Counted from the stretch's first letter, positions 16,101 to 26,315 are shown. The stretch is DNA of 64,000 nucleotides from CANKHA01 sp963750965 (GCA_963750965.1 CAVVSK010000020.1:90889-154888), one strand, 5' to 3'. Notes: generated from the sequence alone by a model not told the origin. Program-made: numbers and translations.

Positions 16101-17207
16101 TTAGTTTTTGAAATGTTTGGAGAGTTTGAGGCTCTGCGCCTGATAATTCGAGCCAATACCTTCGCCGTAGAGCTTGCCCGGGCGCGCCAGCATCTTCTCG
16201 TAGACCAGACGGCCGACGATCTGGCCGTGCTCCAGGATGAAAGGCACTTCGCGCGAGCGCACCTCCAACACCGCACGCGAGCCGCTGCCGCCGGCGCCTT
16301 CGTAGCCAAAACCGGGATCGAAGAAGCCGGCATAGTGCACGCGGAATTCGCCCACCAAGGGATCAAACGGCACCATTTCGGCCGCAAAATCGGGCGGCAC
16401 CTGCACCGCTTCCTTGGAGGCCAGGATGTAAAACTCGTTGGGATCCAGGATCAGGCTGCGGTCGGGACGCGCCGACATCGGCTCCCAGAAATCGGCAACG
16501 GCGTAGCCGGCGCGCCGCTCCACGTCGATCAATCCGGTATGACGCTTGGCGCGATAGCCGACGAGGCCCCCGGGCCCAAGCCCGGAGAGATCGACTCCGA
16601 CTGCGATGCCTTCGCTCACGTCGGCATTATCAGCATTCACCAGCCGCTCGCGCTGATGCAGCGCGCGCAGGGCCTCAGCATTGAGCAGCGCATGTCCGCG
16701 GCGGAAGCGGATCTGCGACAATCGGGAGCCCTCGCGTACCAGCACCGGAAAAGTGCGCGGACTGATCTCGGCATAGAGCGGTCCGTGATAGCCCGCCTCC
16801 ACCCGGTCGAAGCCGCGCGTCTCGTCGGCGATCACGCGGGTGAAAACGTCAAGCCGGCCGGTGGAGCTTTTCGGATTGGCGGCCGCGGCGATGCCGCTGG
16901 GCAGTGCCAGGCTTTCGATCAGCGGCACGATATAGACGCAGCCGGTTTCCAGTACCGCGCCGTCGGCGAGCGAAATTTCGTGCAGCTTCAATTCGTCAAT
17001 GCGCTTGGCGACTGTGGTGCGCGGACCGGGCAAAAAGCTCGCACGCACCCGGTAGGCCACCTCGCCCAGCCGCAGGTCTAGGCTCGCTGGCTGGATCTGA
17101 TCGGGCAGAAAAGGATAGGCGGGAAGAACGCCGCCGTCCTCCGCCAGAGCCGCGATCATGCGGTCCGGCAGGATGCCTTTGTCATCGGCGGAGAAAGAAA
17201 GCGGCAC
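16101..17207 (-). CDS. dcd: 2'-deoxycytidine 5'-triphosphate deaminase, long alphaproteobacterial form
   Basis: 368 residues from a GTG at 17207 with GAGGAG seven bases upstream; longer frames upstream lack this. The sequence is the duplicated dCTP-deaminase/dUTPase form of Hyphomicrobiales, roughly twice the E. coli Dcd. The N-terminal half has QPASLDLRLGEVAYRVRA and NPKSSTGRLDVFTRVIAD, and the C-terminal half has LDPNEFYILASKE, FRVHYAGFFDPGFGYEG and EVRSREVPFILEHGQIVGRL. The enzyme deaminates dCTP to dUTP for thymidylate synthesis in the cytoplasm. It is divergent from metZ and its riboswitch. Confidence 0.93.
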   Translation of the reverse strand: MPLSFSADDKGILPDRMIAALAEDGGVLPAYPFLPDQIQPASLDLRLGEVAYRVRASFLPGPRTTVAKRIDELKLHEISLADGAVLETGCVYIVPLIESLALPSGIAAAANPKSSTGRLDVFTRVIADETRGFDRVEAGYHGPLYAEISPRTFPVLVREGSRLSQIRFRRGHALLNAEALRALHQRERLVNADNADVSEGIAVGVDLSGLGPGGLVGYRAKRHTGLIDVERRAGYAVADFWEPMSARPDRSLILDPNEFYILASKEAVQVPPDFAAEMVPFDPLVGEFRVHYAGFFDPGFGYEGAGGSGSRAVLEVRSREVPFILEHGQIVGRLVYEKMLARPGKLYGEGIGSNYQAQSLKLSKHFKN

Positions 17208-17321
17208 GTCGGCTCCTCGCGCTAACGCGCAGTTACCCTTAAGGTAACGGACTAACGACTGCGATCTAACCCGATGGGTGTCTTGACGGGAAGATAGGCC
17301 GGGCGTATCACCCAAGATTAT

Positions 17322-17382
17322 CCCGTGGTCATTTGAGCCGGCCGGCTTGCCGCCACGTTAAACAAGGAGCTAAAAGGCCGGG
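17322..17382 (+). promoter_or_regulatory. SAM-II riboswitch aptamer upstream of metZ
   Basis: The segment matches the SAM-II (metA) aptamer pattern of alphaproteobacteria. The P1 strands are CGTGG (17324-17328) and CCACG (17353-17357). The loop begins TCATTTGAGCC, the GGCTTGCCGCC element precedes the second P1 strand, and the conserved GTTAAACAA plus GCTAAAA follow as the 3' pseudoknot strand. It lies about 75 nt upstream of the metZ start, in sense orientation. SAM binding represses methionine biosynthesis genes. The identification comes from recalled consensus, and a covariance-model search would confirm it. Confidence 0.88.
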
Positions 17383-17393
17383 GACGCGTGTGC

Positions 17394-17423
17394 CCGGCCA
17401 GGATTTTCCTCGGCCGGTTTTTT
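17394..17423 (+). terminator. Riboswitch-controlled intrinsic terminator in the metZ leader
   Basis: CCGGCC (17394-17399) pairs with GGCCGG (17412-17417), extended by AGGA/TCCT, and is followed by six T (17418-17423). The 5' arm can pair instead with GGCCGGG at 17376-17382 (CCCGGCC at 17393-17399), which overlaps the end of the SAM-II aptamer. The two hairpins exclude each other, so ligand-bound aptamer should free the terminator and stop transcription before metZ. Confidence 0.8.
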
Positions 17424-17455
17424 GTTGGCCGATTTTGTCGGTCAGGAGATTGAGC

Positions 17456-18646
17456 ATGCCCGCGTCGATCGATCGCAAATATCATCCCGAGACCCGCTTG
17501 CTGCACGCGGGCACGCTACGCTCGCAATTCGGCGAAACATCGGAGGCGTTATTCCTCACCCAGGGCTTCGTGTACGACACCGCCGAAGCTTGTGAGGCGC
17601 GCTTCAAGGGCGAGGAACCGGGTTATCTCTATTCCCGCTTTTCCAATCCCACCGTTGCGATGTTCGAGGCGCGCATGGCGGCCTTCGAAGGCGCGCAAGC
17701 CGCGCGGGCCACCGCGAGCGGCATGGCCGCGGTCACTGCCTCGCTGATGGGACAGGTGCGGGCCGGCGATCACATCGTCGCCGCCAAGGCACTGTTCGGC
17801 TCCTGCCGCTATGTCGTGGAGGATCTGTTGCCGCGCTTCGGTGTCGCCTCCACGCTGGTAGACGGGGCTGATCTCGAACAATGGCGCAAAGCAGTGCGAC
17901 CTAACACCAAAACCTTCTTCCTGGAATCGCCGACCAATCCGACGCTCGAAGTGGTTGACCTGCAGGAAGTGGCGAAGATCGCGCATGGCGCGGGCGCCAC
18001 GCTGGTGGTGGACAATGTCTTCGCCACGCCGCTGTGGCAAAGCCCGCTCCAGCTCGGCGCCGACTGTGTGGTCTATTCAGCCACCAAACATATCGATGGT
18101 CAGGGGCGCTGCCTCGGCGGCGTCGTTCTTGCGTCGGAAGAATTCATCCAGAAGCACATCCACATGCTGCTGAGGCAGACCGGTCCAGCCATGTCGCCGT
18201 TCAACGCCTGGGTATTGCTGAAAGGACTCGAGACGCTGTCCGTGCGCGTGCAACGCCAGACCGAGAGCGCGGCGAAAATTGCCGATGTGCTCGCCGGCCA
18301 TTCGAAGATCAAACGCCTGATTTATCCCGGCCGACCCGATCATCCGCAGGCGGCCATCGTGCGCAAACAGATGCGCGCGGGCTCCAATCTCATCGCCTTT
18401 GAAGTCGCAGGCGGCAAGGCAGGAGCCTTCCGCTTCCTCAACGCGCTGAAGCTGATCAAAATCACCAACAATCTGGGCGACGCCAAAAGCCTCATTACCC
18501 ATCCGGCAACGACGACGCATCAACGGCTTACGCCGGAACAGCGCGCAGAGCTTGGGATCGATGACGGGCTGGTGCGGTTTTCAACCGGGCTGGAACATCC
18601 GGACGATCTGATCGAGGACCTGCTTACCGGTCTGGCAGCGGGCTGA
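17456..18646 (+). CDS. metZ: O-succinylhomoserine sulfhydrylase
   Basis: 396 residues from the ATG at 17456 behind AGGAGA; the upstream in-frame extension is riboswitch RNA, not protein. This PLP enzyme of the Cys/Met metabolism family makes homocysteine from O-succinylhomoserine and sulfide. Visible features are YSRFSNPTVAMFE, the GMAAV phosphate loop, VVDNVFATP and the PLP lysine in YSATKHIDGQGR. The end, FSTGLEHPDDLIEDL, is typical of the family. Expression is expected to fall when SAM is plentiful, through the upstream riboswitch. Its stop abuts the stop of the convergent SGNH gene. Confidence 0.95.
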   Translation: MPASIDRKYHPETRLLHAGTLRSQFGETSEALFLTQGFVYDTAEACEARFKGEEPGYLYSRFSNPTVAMFEARMAAFEGAQAARATASGMAAVTASLMGQVRAGDHIVAAKALFGSCRYVVEDLLPRFGVASTLVDGADLEQWRKAVRPNTKTFFLESPTNPTLEVVDLQEVAKIAHGAGATLVVDNVFATPLWQSPLQLGADCVVYSATKHIDGQGRCLGGVVLASEEFIQKHIHMLLRQTGPAMSPFNAWVLLKGLETLSVRVQRQTESAAKIADVLAGHSKIKRLIYPGRPDHPQAAIVRKQMRAGSNLIAFEVAGGKAGAFRFLNALKLIKITNNLGDAKSLITHPATTTHQRLTPEQRAELGIDDGLVRFSTGLEHPDDLIEDLLTGLAAG

Positions 18647-19516
18647 TCAGCGCGGTGAGCGCGCTGCTGCTGAAGCGACCGGGCGGGTGGCGGCTTCCGC
18701 GATCGCGATGCTCAGCATTTTCGCGATACAGGCATAGCTCCAATCATTCATGTGGAGCTGATCGGGCGAAACAAATGTTTCGAAGGAGATACCCTGGCGG
18801 TCGCGCCAATGGCGCATCACCGCGAAGCGTTGGAATAGATTGACGTCGTATTGCTTGGCCTTCGAGTGCAGCAGGTCGATCATGCGCGATAGCGCGCTTT
18901 TGGCGATTACCCTCGGCGCGAATTGCGGATCAATTAGAATGACGTCGGCGCCGGCAGCCTTTAATTGCACGATACCCTTCTCGATTAGAGACGAGGTCGG
19001 CGCGACGGGATTATCGCGCAGTACCGTGTTGGTGCCGACCTGCCAGAGCACAAGATCGGGCCGCTCGGCGATGACGGTGGTCTCGAAGCGGGCGAGCATG
19101 TCGCTGGCGTCCTCACCATTGACACCCCGGTTCAGCACCGTGATCTCGTGGCCGGGAAATCTGTTGGCCAGTTCGGCGGCGAGACGGCTTGGATAGGATG
19201 CATCAGGCGAGCTGGCACCCGCACCCGCCGTGGACGATGAACCAATGGCGACAATCCTGATCGGCAGGCCGGCCGCCAGCAGGCGGGCGGTGCGGGTGAG
19301 CGGACGCTCCAGCCGTGTAAATTCATTGGGCGCTGAGCATTGCGGCGACGCGCTCGTCTGCGCCGATGCGACAGCTTTTTGTGCCGACGCCTCGATCGCC
19401 CTGGGCCCGTATTTTTCACCTTGCGCATGCGCGGGTGCTACCGACAGAACCGCGGCAACCAACACCGTGCAGAAGGAAAAACGCAGGCTCATTCGGGCGG
19501 CGGCTTCTCGTGTCAT
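18647..19516 (-). CDS. SGNH/GDSL-type hydrolase, exported
   Basis: 289 residues with a Sec signal ending near APAHAQ. The SGNH blocks are present: IRIVAIGSSSTAGAG (block I serine), GVNGEDASDM (block II glycine), WQVGTNTV (block III asparagine) and DQLHMND (block V Asp/His), so the enzyme should be an active serine esterase or acyl-transfer enzyme in the periplasm. It overlaps the preceding SGNH gene by 4 bp (ATGA), and that gene overlaps opgC in the same way. A role in adding or removing acyl groups on periplasmic glucan is inferred from this operon. Confidence 0.85.
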   Translation of the reverse strand: MTREAAARMSLRFSFCTVLVAAVLSVAPAHAQGEKYGPRAIEASAQKAVASAQTSASPQCSAPNEFTRLERPLTRTARLLAAGLPIRIVAIGSSSTAGAGASSPDASYPSRLAAELANRFPGHEITVLNRGVNGEDASDMLARFETTVIAERPDLVLWQVGTNTVLRDNPVAPTSSLIEKGIVQLKAAGADVILIDPQFAPRVIAKSALSRMIDLLHSKAKQYDVNLFQRFAVMRHWRDRQGISFETFVSPDQLHMNDWSYACIAKMLSIAIAEAATRPVASAAARSPR

Positions 19517-20262
19517 TGAGCCACTTTAGCCGTCATAGGCCCCAGTTGCGCAGCATCAATGATTTGGGTTGCAAGAGCACGGCCGATGCATTCATGCACC
19601 TTCTGCGCGACACCAAAGGCACTGGTCGGGCTGTAGAAGTCGAATACGCCCGTGTCGCTCCAGTGCCGCATAATACCGAGCCGATCGAACAACGGAACTT
19701 TCCGCTGTTGCGATACCCACCGCATGTTCTCGGCATAAGGGCCTACGGCGATCATGGTCTCGGTTCTCGGGCTGTACTGCATATTCATCAAGAGCACGTC
19801 AGTGCCGGCGGCTTGTATATTTTCGACGGCATTATTCAGGACAGATCCAAATTCCTCCGGTTCTATCCCTCGCATAGCATCAACGGTACCCGTTTGCCAC
19901 ACCAGCAAAGCCGGCTTTTGCTCGCTCACGATTCTCTTTAGGTCTTCCCACATCTTAGCCGCAGTTTGCCGCGGTGCAGCATGGACGGTGACACGGACGG
20001 CGATATTGGGGAGCCGGGCCTTGAGCGCCGCCTCGAGCCGGGCCGGATAGGCTTTACCCTCAGGCCCTCCGAGGGTGGAAGAACCGGTACCGATGATCGC
20101 GATGTCGAGCTGCTGCTTCTCCTTCACAGCGGTAGCGACGTGGTTGAGCTCGTTTTCATCAAAGAGAAGATAGCCGGGCACGTCGCAGCTATCCGCGCGT
20201 TGCGCCGCTGCGCCGCCCGCCAGCAGATAAGTGATGAAGAACGCAATTGCCAGCGCCTTCAT
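19513..20262 (-). CDS. SGNH-hydrolase-fold protein, apparently lacking the catalytic Asp-His motif
   Basis: 249 residues with a Sec signal (cleavage near GAAAQ). Block I is IAIIGTGSSTLGG and block III is WQTGTVDAM, but the usual Asn of block III is Val, block II has Ala/Pro where Gly is expected (VHAAPRQTAAKM), and the C-terminus ends without a DxxH motif. It therefore looks like a catalytically altered member of the family. It sits between opgC and the active-looking SGNH gene, with 4-bp overlaps on both sides, so the three products should be made together. Confidence 0.8.
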   Translation of the reverse strand: MKALAIAFFITYLLAGGAAAQRADSCDVPGYLLFDENELNHVATAVKEKQQLDIAIIGTGSSTLGGPEGKAYPARLEAALKARLPNIAVRVTVHAAPRQTAAKMWEDLKRIVSEQKPALLVWQTGTVDAMRGIEPEEFGSVLNNAVENIQAAGTDVLLMNMQYSPRTETMIAVGPYAENMRWVSQQRKVPLFDRLGIMRHWSDTGVFDFYSPTSAFGVAQKVHECIGRALATQIIDAAQLGPMTAKVAQ

Positions 20263-21527
20263 GCTTCGCCTCCCGCCAGGTCCGCGTCGGTAGTTTTTGT
20301 GCGCGAGCCCGGATTCCGCCCCTCCATACTCTTATACCACGATAGCAGGCCCGCGGCGCCAATCATTATTGCGACGCCGGCGACGCTGACCGCGACCTGC
20401 ATCAGTACGCCGGCATTGATTTCGCCCATGATGAAATGGGCGGCGAAAGCCAGGAACACGCCGAGACAAAAGATTTCCAGCGAATGCTGCCCGCACCAGA
20501 TCGCCGGGCGGAAGATCGGCCAGTGCAGGCCCGACCAGTCGCGCGGAACGAACCAGACGATCACCACGCCGAGTGCCAGGAAATGCGCAAAGCGCAGAAC
20601 GTCGAGATTGGTTTTGTCGATAGGATAAATCAGCGAGGCGAGCCACTCCGGCACGAACTGCCCGAGGACAGGGACGTGCCAGGTCATCGTGATCAGAAAC
20701 GCAAACACCAGATAGGCGATCGCGACTGCAAGCGTGATGCGGGAACGCAAGACGGGGGCGAGACGTTCGGCGCCGCCCATGGCGCACCAAGCGCCGAACA
20801 CGAAGAGCAATTGCCAGGCGAACGGATTGAAGAGCCAGGTTCCGCTGGGATAGGCTTGAAGATTCCAGCCAAATTCCCAGCTCGCCGCATAAAGCGCCAC
20901 CGAAGCGCTCAACGCGAGCGTCGGCCGGCGCAGCAGCAGCCAGAGGATCGGCGGGAACAACAACAACAGGACGATATAAAGCGGCAACACATCCATATTT
21001 ACCGGCTTGAACTTCAATAACAGCGCCTGGACGATCGTCACGTCCGGCTGCTTGAGAAAATCAAGTACGCCCATTTCTTCCGCATAGAGCGGATTCTCGA
21101 AGCTCGACGCCACATAGGCGATCTCCGCCAGATAGATGGCGAAAAGGAAGACATGGGCGACGTAGATTTGCCAGGCGCGCCGCAGGATGCGGGCGCCCGA
21201 AACCAGAAAGCCGCGCTCGTTCATCGCGTTGCCATAAACGAAGGCGGCGGTATAACCCGAGATGAAGATGAAAATTTCGGTCGCGTCGCTGAAACCGTAA
21301 TTCCGGATCGTGACCCAACTCACGATGTTGGTCGGGATGTGATCGAGGAAGATCAGCCACAAGGCGAGGCCGCGAAACAGATCGAGCCGCAGGTCCCGCT
21401 TGCTTCGGGGGGCTGGCGGGATCGATGCCACTTTGCCCACCGGCGGGGACTCAGCCAAGCTGGGCGGACCGGATTCTGTGAATGCGGGCGGTTCGACCGT
21501 TGCCAGCTGTTTGCGTACCCTATTCAC
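20259..21527 (-). CDS. opgC: OpgC family membrane acyltransferase
   Basis: 422 residues. After a Pro-rich cytoplasmic N-terminus, RDLRLDLFRGLALWLIFLDHIP is split here as the OpgC signature (RLDLFRGLALWLIFLDH), followed by about ten membrane spans and SDATEIFIFISGYTAAFVYG. OpgC proteins add succinyl groups to osmoregulated periplasmic glucans in the inner membrane. The gene heads a tightly overlapping operon with two SGNH-fold genes. The glucan backbone genes (opgG/opgH or ndvB) are not in the window. Confidence 0.88.
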   Translation of the reverse strand: MNRVRKQLATVEPPAFTESGPPSLAESPPVGKVASIPPAPRSKRDLRLDLFRGLALWLIFLDHIPTNIVSWVTIRNYGFSDATEIFIFISGYTAAFVYGNAMNERGFLVSGARILRRAWQIYVAHVFLFAIYLAEIAYVASSFENPLYAEEMGVLDFLKQPDVTIVQALLLKFKPVNMDVLPLYIVLLLLFPPILWLLLRRPTLALSASVALYAASWEFGWNLQAYPSGTWLFNPFAWQLLFVFGAWCAMGGAERLAPVLRSRITLAVAIAYLVFAFLITMTWHVPVLGQFVPEWLASLIYPIDKTNLDVLRFAHFLALGVVIVWFVPRDWSGLHWPIFRPAIWCGQHSLEIFCLGVFLAFAAHFIMGEINAGVLMQVAVSVAGVAIMIGAAGLLSWYKSMEGRNPGSRTKTTDADLAGGEA

Positions 21528-21575
21528 TGTGCTGGTTCGCTTCGGTTAATCTCAAGCGCTGCCGAAGGATATATC

Positions 21576-21968
21576 ATGTACCGCGCCGTCACGCGCAACA
21601 TCGAAGTCACGGTAACACCGCGCTTTCTCGCGGAGCGCTCGTCGCCCGACAACGGTTATTTCTTCTGGGCTTATACCATAGCGATCACCAATACCGGCTC
21701 GGAGACGGTGCAACTACGGACGCGGCACTGGCGCATCACCGACGCATTGGGTCGCCTGCAAGAGGTCAAAGGCGCGGGCGTGGTTGGTGAGGAGCCGGTG
21801 CTGAAACCTGGACAATCATTTGAATACACCAGCGGCGTTCCCCTGCCGACGCCATCAGGCTTCATGACCGGTACCTATGGCATGCAGACCGATACCGGCG
21901 GGGGCTTCGATGTGGAGATCCCAACCTTTTCGCTGGATTGCTCCTACGGCGAGCAGACGATCAATTGA
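21576..21968 (+). CDS. apaG: ApaG domain protein
   Basis: 130 residues from the ATG at 21576 (GAAGGA upstream). The protein is a single ApaG/CorD fold of fibronectin-III-like topology. Hallmarks are the N-terminal VTVTPRFL, FFWAYTIAITNTG, LRTRHWRITDALG and GEEPVLKPGQSFEYTSG with the TPSGFMTGTYGM loop. ApaG is associated with cobalt resistance and dinucleoside polyphosphate levels in enterobacteria; its molecular function is unresolved. Single gene, divergent from opgC. Confidence 0.93.
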   Translation: MYRAVTRNIEVTVTPRFLAERSSPDNGYFFWAYTIAITNTGSETVQLRTRHWRITDALGRLQEVKGAGVVGEEPVLKPGQSFEYTSGVPLPTPSGFMTGTYGMQTDTGGGFDVEIPTFSLDCSYGEQTIN

Positions 21969-22043
21969 TTCTTCACCGCGCCTCCGCGATCGGGGGCAGG
22001 CACCCGGACAACTCCGGAAGCGAGCAGTCGCGCCGACGCAGAG

Positions 22044-23057
22044 CTATTTCGCTTTGGGCGTCGTCTGCACGTCTTCCGGCTTGAAATCATAGTTCGTGTT
22101 GCAAAATTCGCAGGTCACCTGAATCATGCCATCCTTCACCATATGATCCCGGTCGTCCTGCGAAAAACTGCGCAGCATGGCCGTCACATTGTCGCGCGAG
22201 CAGGAGCATTGCGCGCGCAGCGGTGCGTCGTTGAAAACTTTCACTCCACGCTCGTGAAATAGCCGGTAGAGCAACGCCTCGCTCGACAGCGCCGGATCGA
22301 TCAGTTCGATGGCCTCCACGGTCTCAACCAACGCACGGCCTTCGACCCAAGCCTCGTCCTCGGTCACTGCATGCTTCTCGGCGCCTTCTGGCGCATCGCC
22401 CGGATCGAGATCTGGCTGACGCATGCGCTCCGTGGCCTTGGGTAGAAACTGAAGCAGGATGCCGCCCGCACGCCAGCGATGGCCGGCCCCATCCACGCCG
22501 CGCCACAGCTCTTCGGCGACAGCGAGGCGGACACGCGTCGGAATCTGTTCCGAGCGCAGGAAATACTCATGCGCCGCGTCCTCCAGGCTGCCGCCTTCCA
22601 GTGCAACCAGGCCCTGGTAGCGGTTCATGTCAGGCCCCCGGTCGATCGTCATTGCGAGATGACCATGGCCGAGCAGGGCTCCCGAATTCGATTGTCCTTC
22701 GGCAACGGCGGCGTCCACGCGCGCGTTATCAAAGCGCGCGCAGGCGCGCACGCGGTCAGGTGTGACAAAATCGACGATCAGCATGCGCACCGGACCGTCG
22801 GTCTGGGTCTGCAGAATGAAGCGGCCCTCAAATTTAAGCGACGAGCCGAGCAGCGAAGTCAGGGCGATGGCTTCGCCGAGGAGTTTGGCGACGGGAGCCG
22901 GATAATCATGACGCGCCAGGATTTCGTCCACCGCGGGGCCGAGACGGACCACGCGCCCACGCAGATCGAGCGCGGGTACTTCAAATGGCAAGATGGTGTC
23001 GTCCTCGGAAGTGGAGGCCGGCGCCCGTACGGGAATTGCAAAATCTGGGTTGGTCAT
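22044..23057 (-). CDS. hslO: Hsp33 redox-regulated chaperone
   Basis: 337 residues. The N-terminal domain has EAIALTSLLGSSLKFEGRF, typical of Hsp33. The C-terminal redox switch carries the four zinc-binding cysteines as CSCSRDNV and CEFC. Oxidation releases zinc and activates a holdase in the cytoplasm. The gene lies alone between apaG and argF; this position near argF-argD is common in Hyphomicrobiales. Confidence 0.94.
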   Translation of the reverse strand: MTNPDFAIPVRAPASTSEDDTILPFEVPALDLRGRVVRLGPAVDEILARHDYPAPVAKLLGEAIALTSLLGSSLKFEGRFILQTQTDGPVRMLIVDFVTPDRVRACARFDNARVDAAVAEGQSNSGALLGHGHLAMTIDRGPDMNRYQGLVALEGGSLEDAAHEYFLRSEQIPTRVRLAVAEELWRGVDGAGHRWRAGGILLQFLPKATERMRQPDLDPGDAPEGAEKHAVTEDEAWVEGRALVETVEAIELIDPALSSEALLYRLFHERGVKVFNDAPLRAQCSCSRDNVTAMLRSFSQDDRDHMVKDGMIQVTCEFCNTNYDFKPEDVQTTPKAK

Positions 23058-23240
23058 TCTGAGCTATATGTAGGCCGCATCACTCCAAATGCGACCCCTA
23101 GACGTCAAGCGAAGCGGAATCGATTCGTGTGTAGAAACCGCTTTGTTTAATGGGTCAGCGCGGGATCCGCAGGATCACTTTACGCAATCGGCGCAAGCTT
23201 GATTGTTGTCGCAGCGCCGGTAACCACTTTGCTCATTGCG

Positions 23241-24172
<932 letters not shown>

Positions 24173-24176
<4 letters not shown>

Positions 24177-25381
24177 CGGCCCGCTCCCTGTTTCAGCGGC
24201 TGCTCCAGCTCCCGCTCAATGGCGGTGCAAGCCTTCTCGAGGCGCGCCATCGCTTCGCTGATCTCCGCTTCGCCGGCGATCAGCGGCGGCAGCAGCCGAA
24301 CGACATTGTCCCCGGCTGCGGGCGCGAGTATTTTTTCTGCGCGCATGGCGTCGACCAGCTTCGCATTCGGCACGATGGTACGTAGCCCGATGAGCAGACC
24401 CTCGCCGCGCACCTCCGCAATCACCGCCGGGTGCCGGTCCTTCAGTTCGGCCAGCCGCTGCTTGAACAACAGGCCGATCCGCCGCACGTGATCCAGAAAG
24501 CCGGGCGCCAGCGTCACGTCCAGTATGGCATTGCCAAGCGCCGTGGCCAGCGGATTGCCCCCATAGGTGGATCCGTGCGTGCCGATGGTCATGCCTTTGG
24601 CGGCCTCAGCGGTGCCGAGGCAGGCGCCGAGCGGAAACCCCCCACCGATGCCTTTTGCGATGGCCATAATGTCGGGAAGCACGCCGGTGCGCTCATAGGC
24701 GAAGAAGCTCCCGGTGCGGCCGATGCCGCTCTGCACCTCGTCGAAGATCAGTAACAGCCCGTGCTCGTCGCAGAGCAGGCGCAAGGCGCGCAGAAAAGCC
24801 GGCGGTGCAACCCGCACGCCCCCTTCGCCTTGGATCGGCTCGATCAGGATGCCGGCGGTCTGCGGGCCAATAGCGCGTTTGACTGCCTCAAGATCGCCGA
24901 AAGGCACCTGGTCGAAGCCTTCAACGGCCGGGCCGAAGCCTTCGAGATGCTTTTTTTGGCCACCGGCGGCAATGGTAGCCATGGTGCGGCCGTGGAAGGC
25001 GCCTTCGAAAGTAACCAGGCGAAAGCGCTCAGGCCGGCCGCTGGCGGATTGATATTTCCGCGCCATCTTGATGGCGCATTCCATCGCTTCCGCGCCAGAA
25101 TTGGTGAAGAACACGGTGTCCGCGAAGCTGACCTCACATAGCCGTTCGGCCAGCCTTTCAGCTTCTGGAATGCGATAGAGATTGGAGACGTGCCAGAGCT
25201 TGTTGGCCTGTTCGGTCAGCGCGGCGACCAGCCGGGGATGCGCGTGCCCAAGCGCATTAACCGCGATGCCGGACGCGAAGTCCAGGTAACGGTCGCCGTT
25301 GGTCGCGATCAGCCAAGCGCCCTCGCCCCGCTCAAAAGCGAGATCGACGCGCGCGTAAGTCGGCAGGATATGCGACGCCAC
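24173..25381 (-). CDS. argD: Acetylornithine aminotransferase
   Basis: 402 residues, PLP fold type I class III aminotransferase. LIFDEVQSGIGRTG is the PLP-pyridine aspartate region and AIAKGIGGGFPLGA carries the Schiff-base lysine. It transaminates N-acetylglutamate semialdehyde to acetylornithine, and possibly succinyl-diaminopimelate as well. First gene of the argD-argF pair. The gcrA gene is divergent across a 384-bp spacer. Confidence 0.95.
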
Positions 25382-25765
25382 GGCCAGTTTCTTTCAAGAA
25401 ACAATTCCCAAAATAATTGTGCCGCCCTCGGGGCGGCACGAGAGAAACATTCTATTTGGTCGCCCGGAACCGGTCAACACGCCCCAAACCCCAGATTGGC
25501 ATCCGCCGGATACCATTTCGAGCCTTGGCGACTTGTGTTTATCCACCGACAGCAGGTTTTTCGAGGAATGTGTGGACGCGCACCACGCCGACTCTTGCGC
25601 GGGAGTCGCCTCATATTGTAGCTTTCGAATTGTCGCATACGACATCTCGTGCGCGACGGGGGCAAAAGGTTCCTTGAGGTTTGACTGTTTGCGGGTCGGG
25701 CGAGCCATAGGGCTGCCGGACGACGAGGTGGGATTCTGCGCGGTGCTGGTCGTGGAGGAATGGAC
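25382..25765. promoter_or_regulatory. Divergent argD-gcrA intergenic region with a 9-bp palindrome
   Basis: A 384-bp spacer that must hold promoters for both genes. GTGCCGCCC (25419-25427) and GGGCGGCAC (25431-25439) form a perfect 9-bp stem around TCG. On the minus strand it is followed by an A/T-rich stretch and could end or attenuate transcription running toward argD. Another role, such as an operator, is equally possible. No coding sequence is convincing here, although several short frames cross it. Confidence 0.45.
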
Positions 25766-26263
25766 ATGGGTTGGACCGACGAGCGGGTAGAACTTCTGAA
25801 GAAGCTTTGGGCGGATGGGCTTTCGGCAAGCCAGATTGCCGGCGAACTCGGCGGCATCACCCGCAATGCGGTGATTGGTAAGGTCCACCGCCTCGGGCTC
25901 TCGGGGCGGGCCAAGAGCTCCTCCTCCGGCGCCGCACGGCCGCGCAAGGCGCGCGCCCCGGGGATGATGCGGGTGTCGCGTCCCTCCATGCGCGGCAATA
26001 CCGCGCTGGCGCATGCTTATGACCACGAGCTGGAAGCCGAGCCGGAACTGATCGACAACATCATCCCGCTGGGGCAACGCCGCACCATCCTCGAGCTGAC
26101 CGAGGATACTTGCCGCTGGCCGATAGGCGATCCCGGCAGTCCGGATTTCTTCTTCTGCGGCGGCAATACGGTGAACAACCTGCCTTATTGCTCCCATCAC
26201 TCCCGCGTCGCTTATCAGCCGGTGAGCGACCGTCGCAGAGACCGGCGTTCGGTCCGGGGCTAA
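25766..26263 (+). CDS. gcrA: GcrA cell-cycle regulator
   Basis: 165 residues from the second of two in-frame ATGs (25766), spaced six bases from GGAGGA. The N-terminus TDERVELLKKLW plus GLSASQIAGELGGITRNAVI is the GcrA DNA-binding domain. The C-terminal CRWPIGDPG and YCSHHSRVAYQP segments form the sigma-70-binding region. GcrA activates sigma-70 promoters that carry CcrM-methylated GANTC sites, so the gene implies adenine methylation at GANTC in this organism. Followed by a terminator that overlaps the end of the convergent phoB. Confidence 0.96.
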   Translation: MGWTDERVELLKKLWADGLSASQIAGELGGITRNAVIGKVHRLGLSGRAKSSSSGAARPRKARAPGMMRVSRPSMRGNTALAHAYDHELEAEPELIDNIIPLGQRRTILELTEDTCRWPIGDPGSPDFFFCGGNTVNNLPYCSHHSRVAYQPVSDRRRDRRSVRG

Positions 26264-26282
26264 GCTGCGGTAAGGCGCAAGC

Positions 26283-26315
26283 GCGGCCTAGGATGAAGGC
26301 GAGGCCGCAGTTTTT
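26283..26315 (+). terminator. Terminator downstream of gcrA, overlapping phoB 3' end
   Basis: GCGGCCT (26283-26289) pairs with AGGCCGC (26302-26308) around a 12-nt loop, followed by AG and five T (26311-26315). It ends gcrA transcription. The stem and tail lie partly inside the last codons of convergent phoB. Confidence 0.7.
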
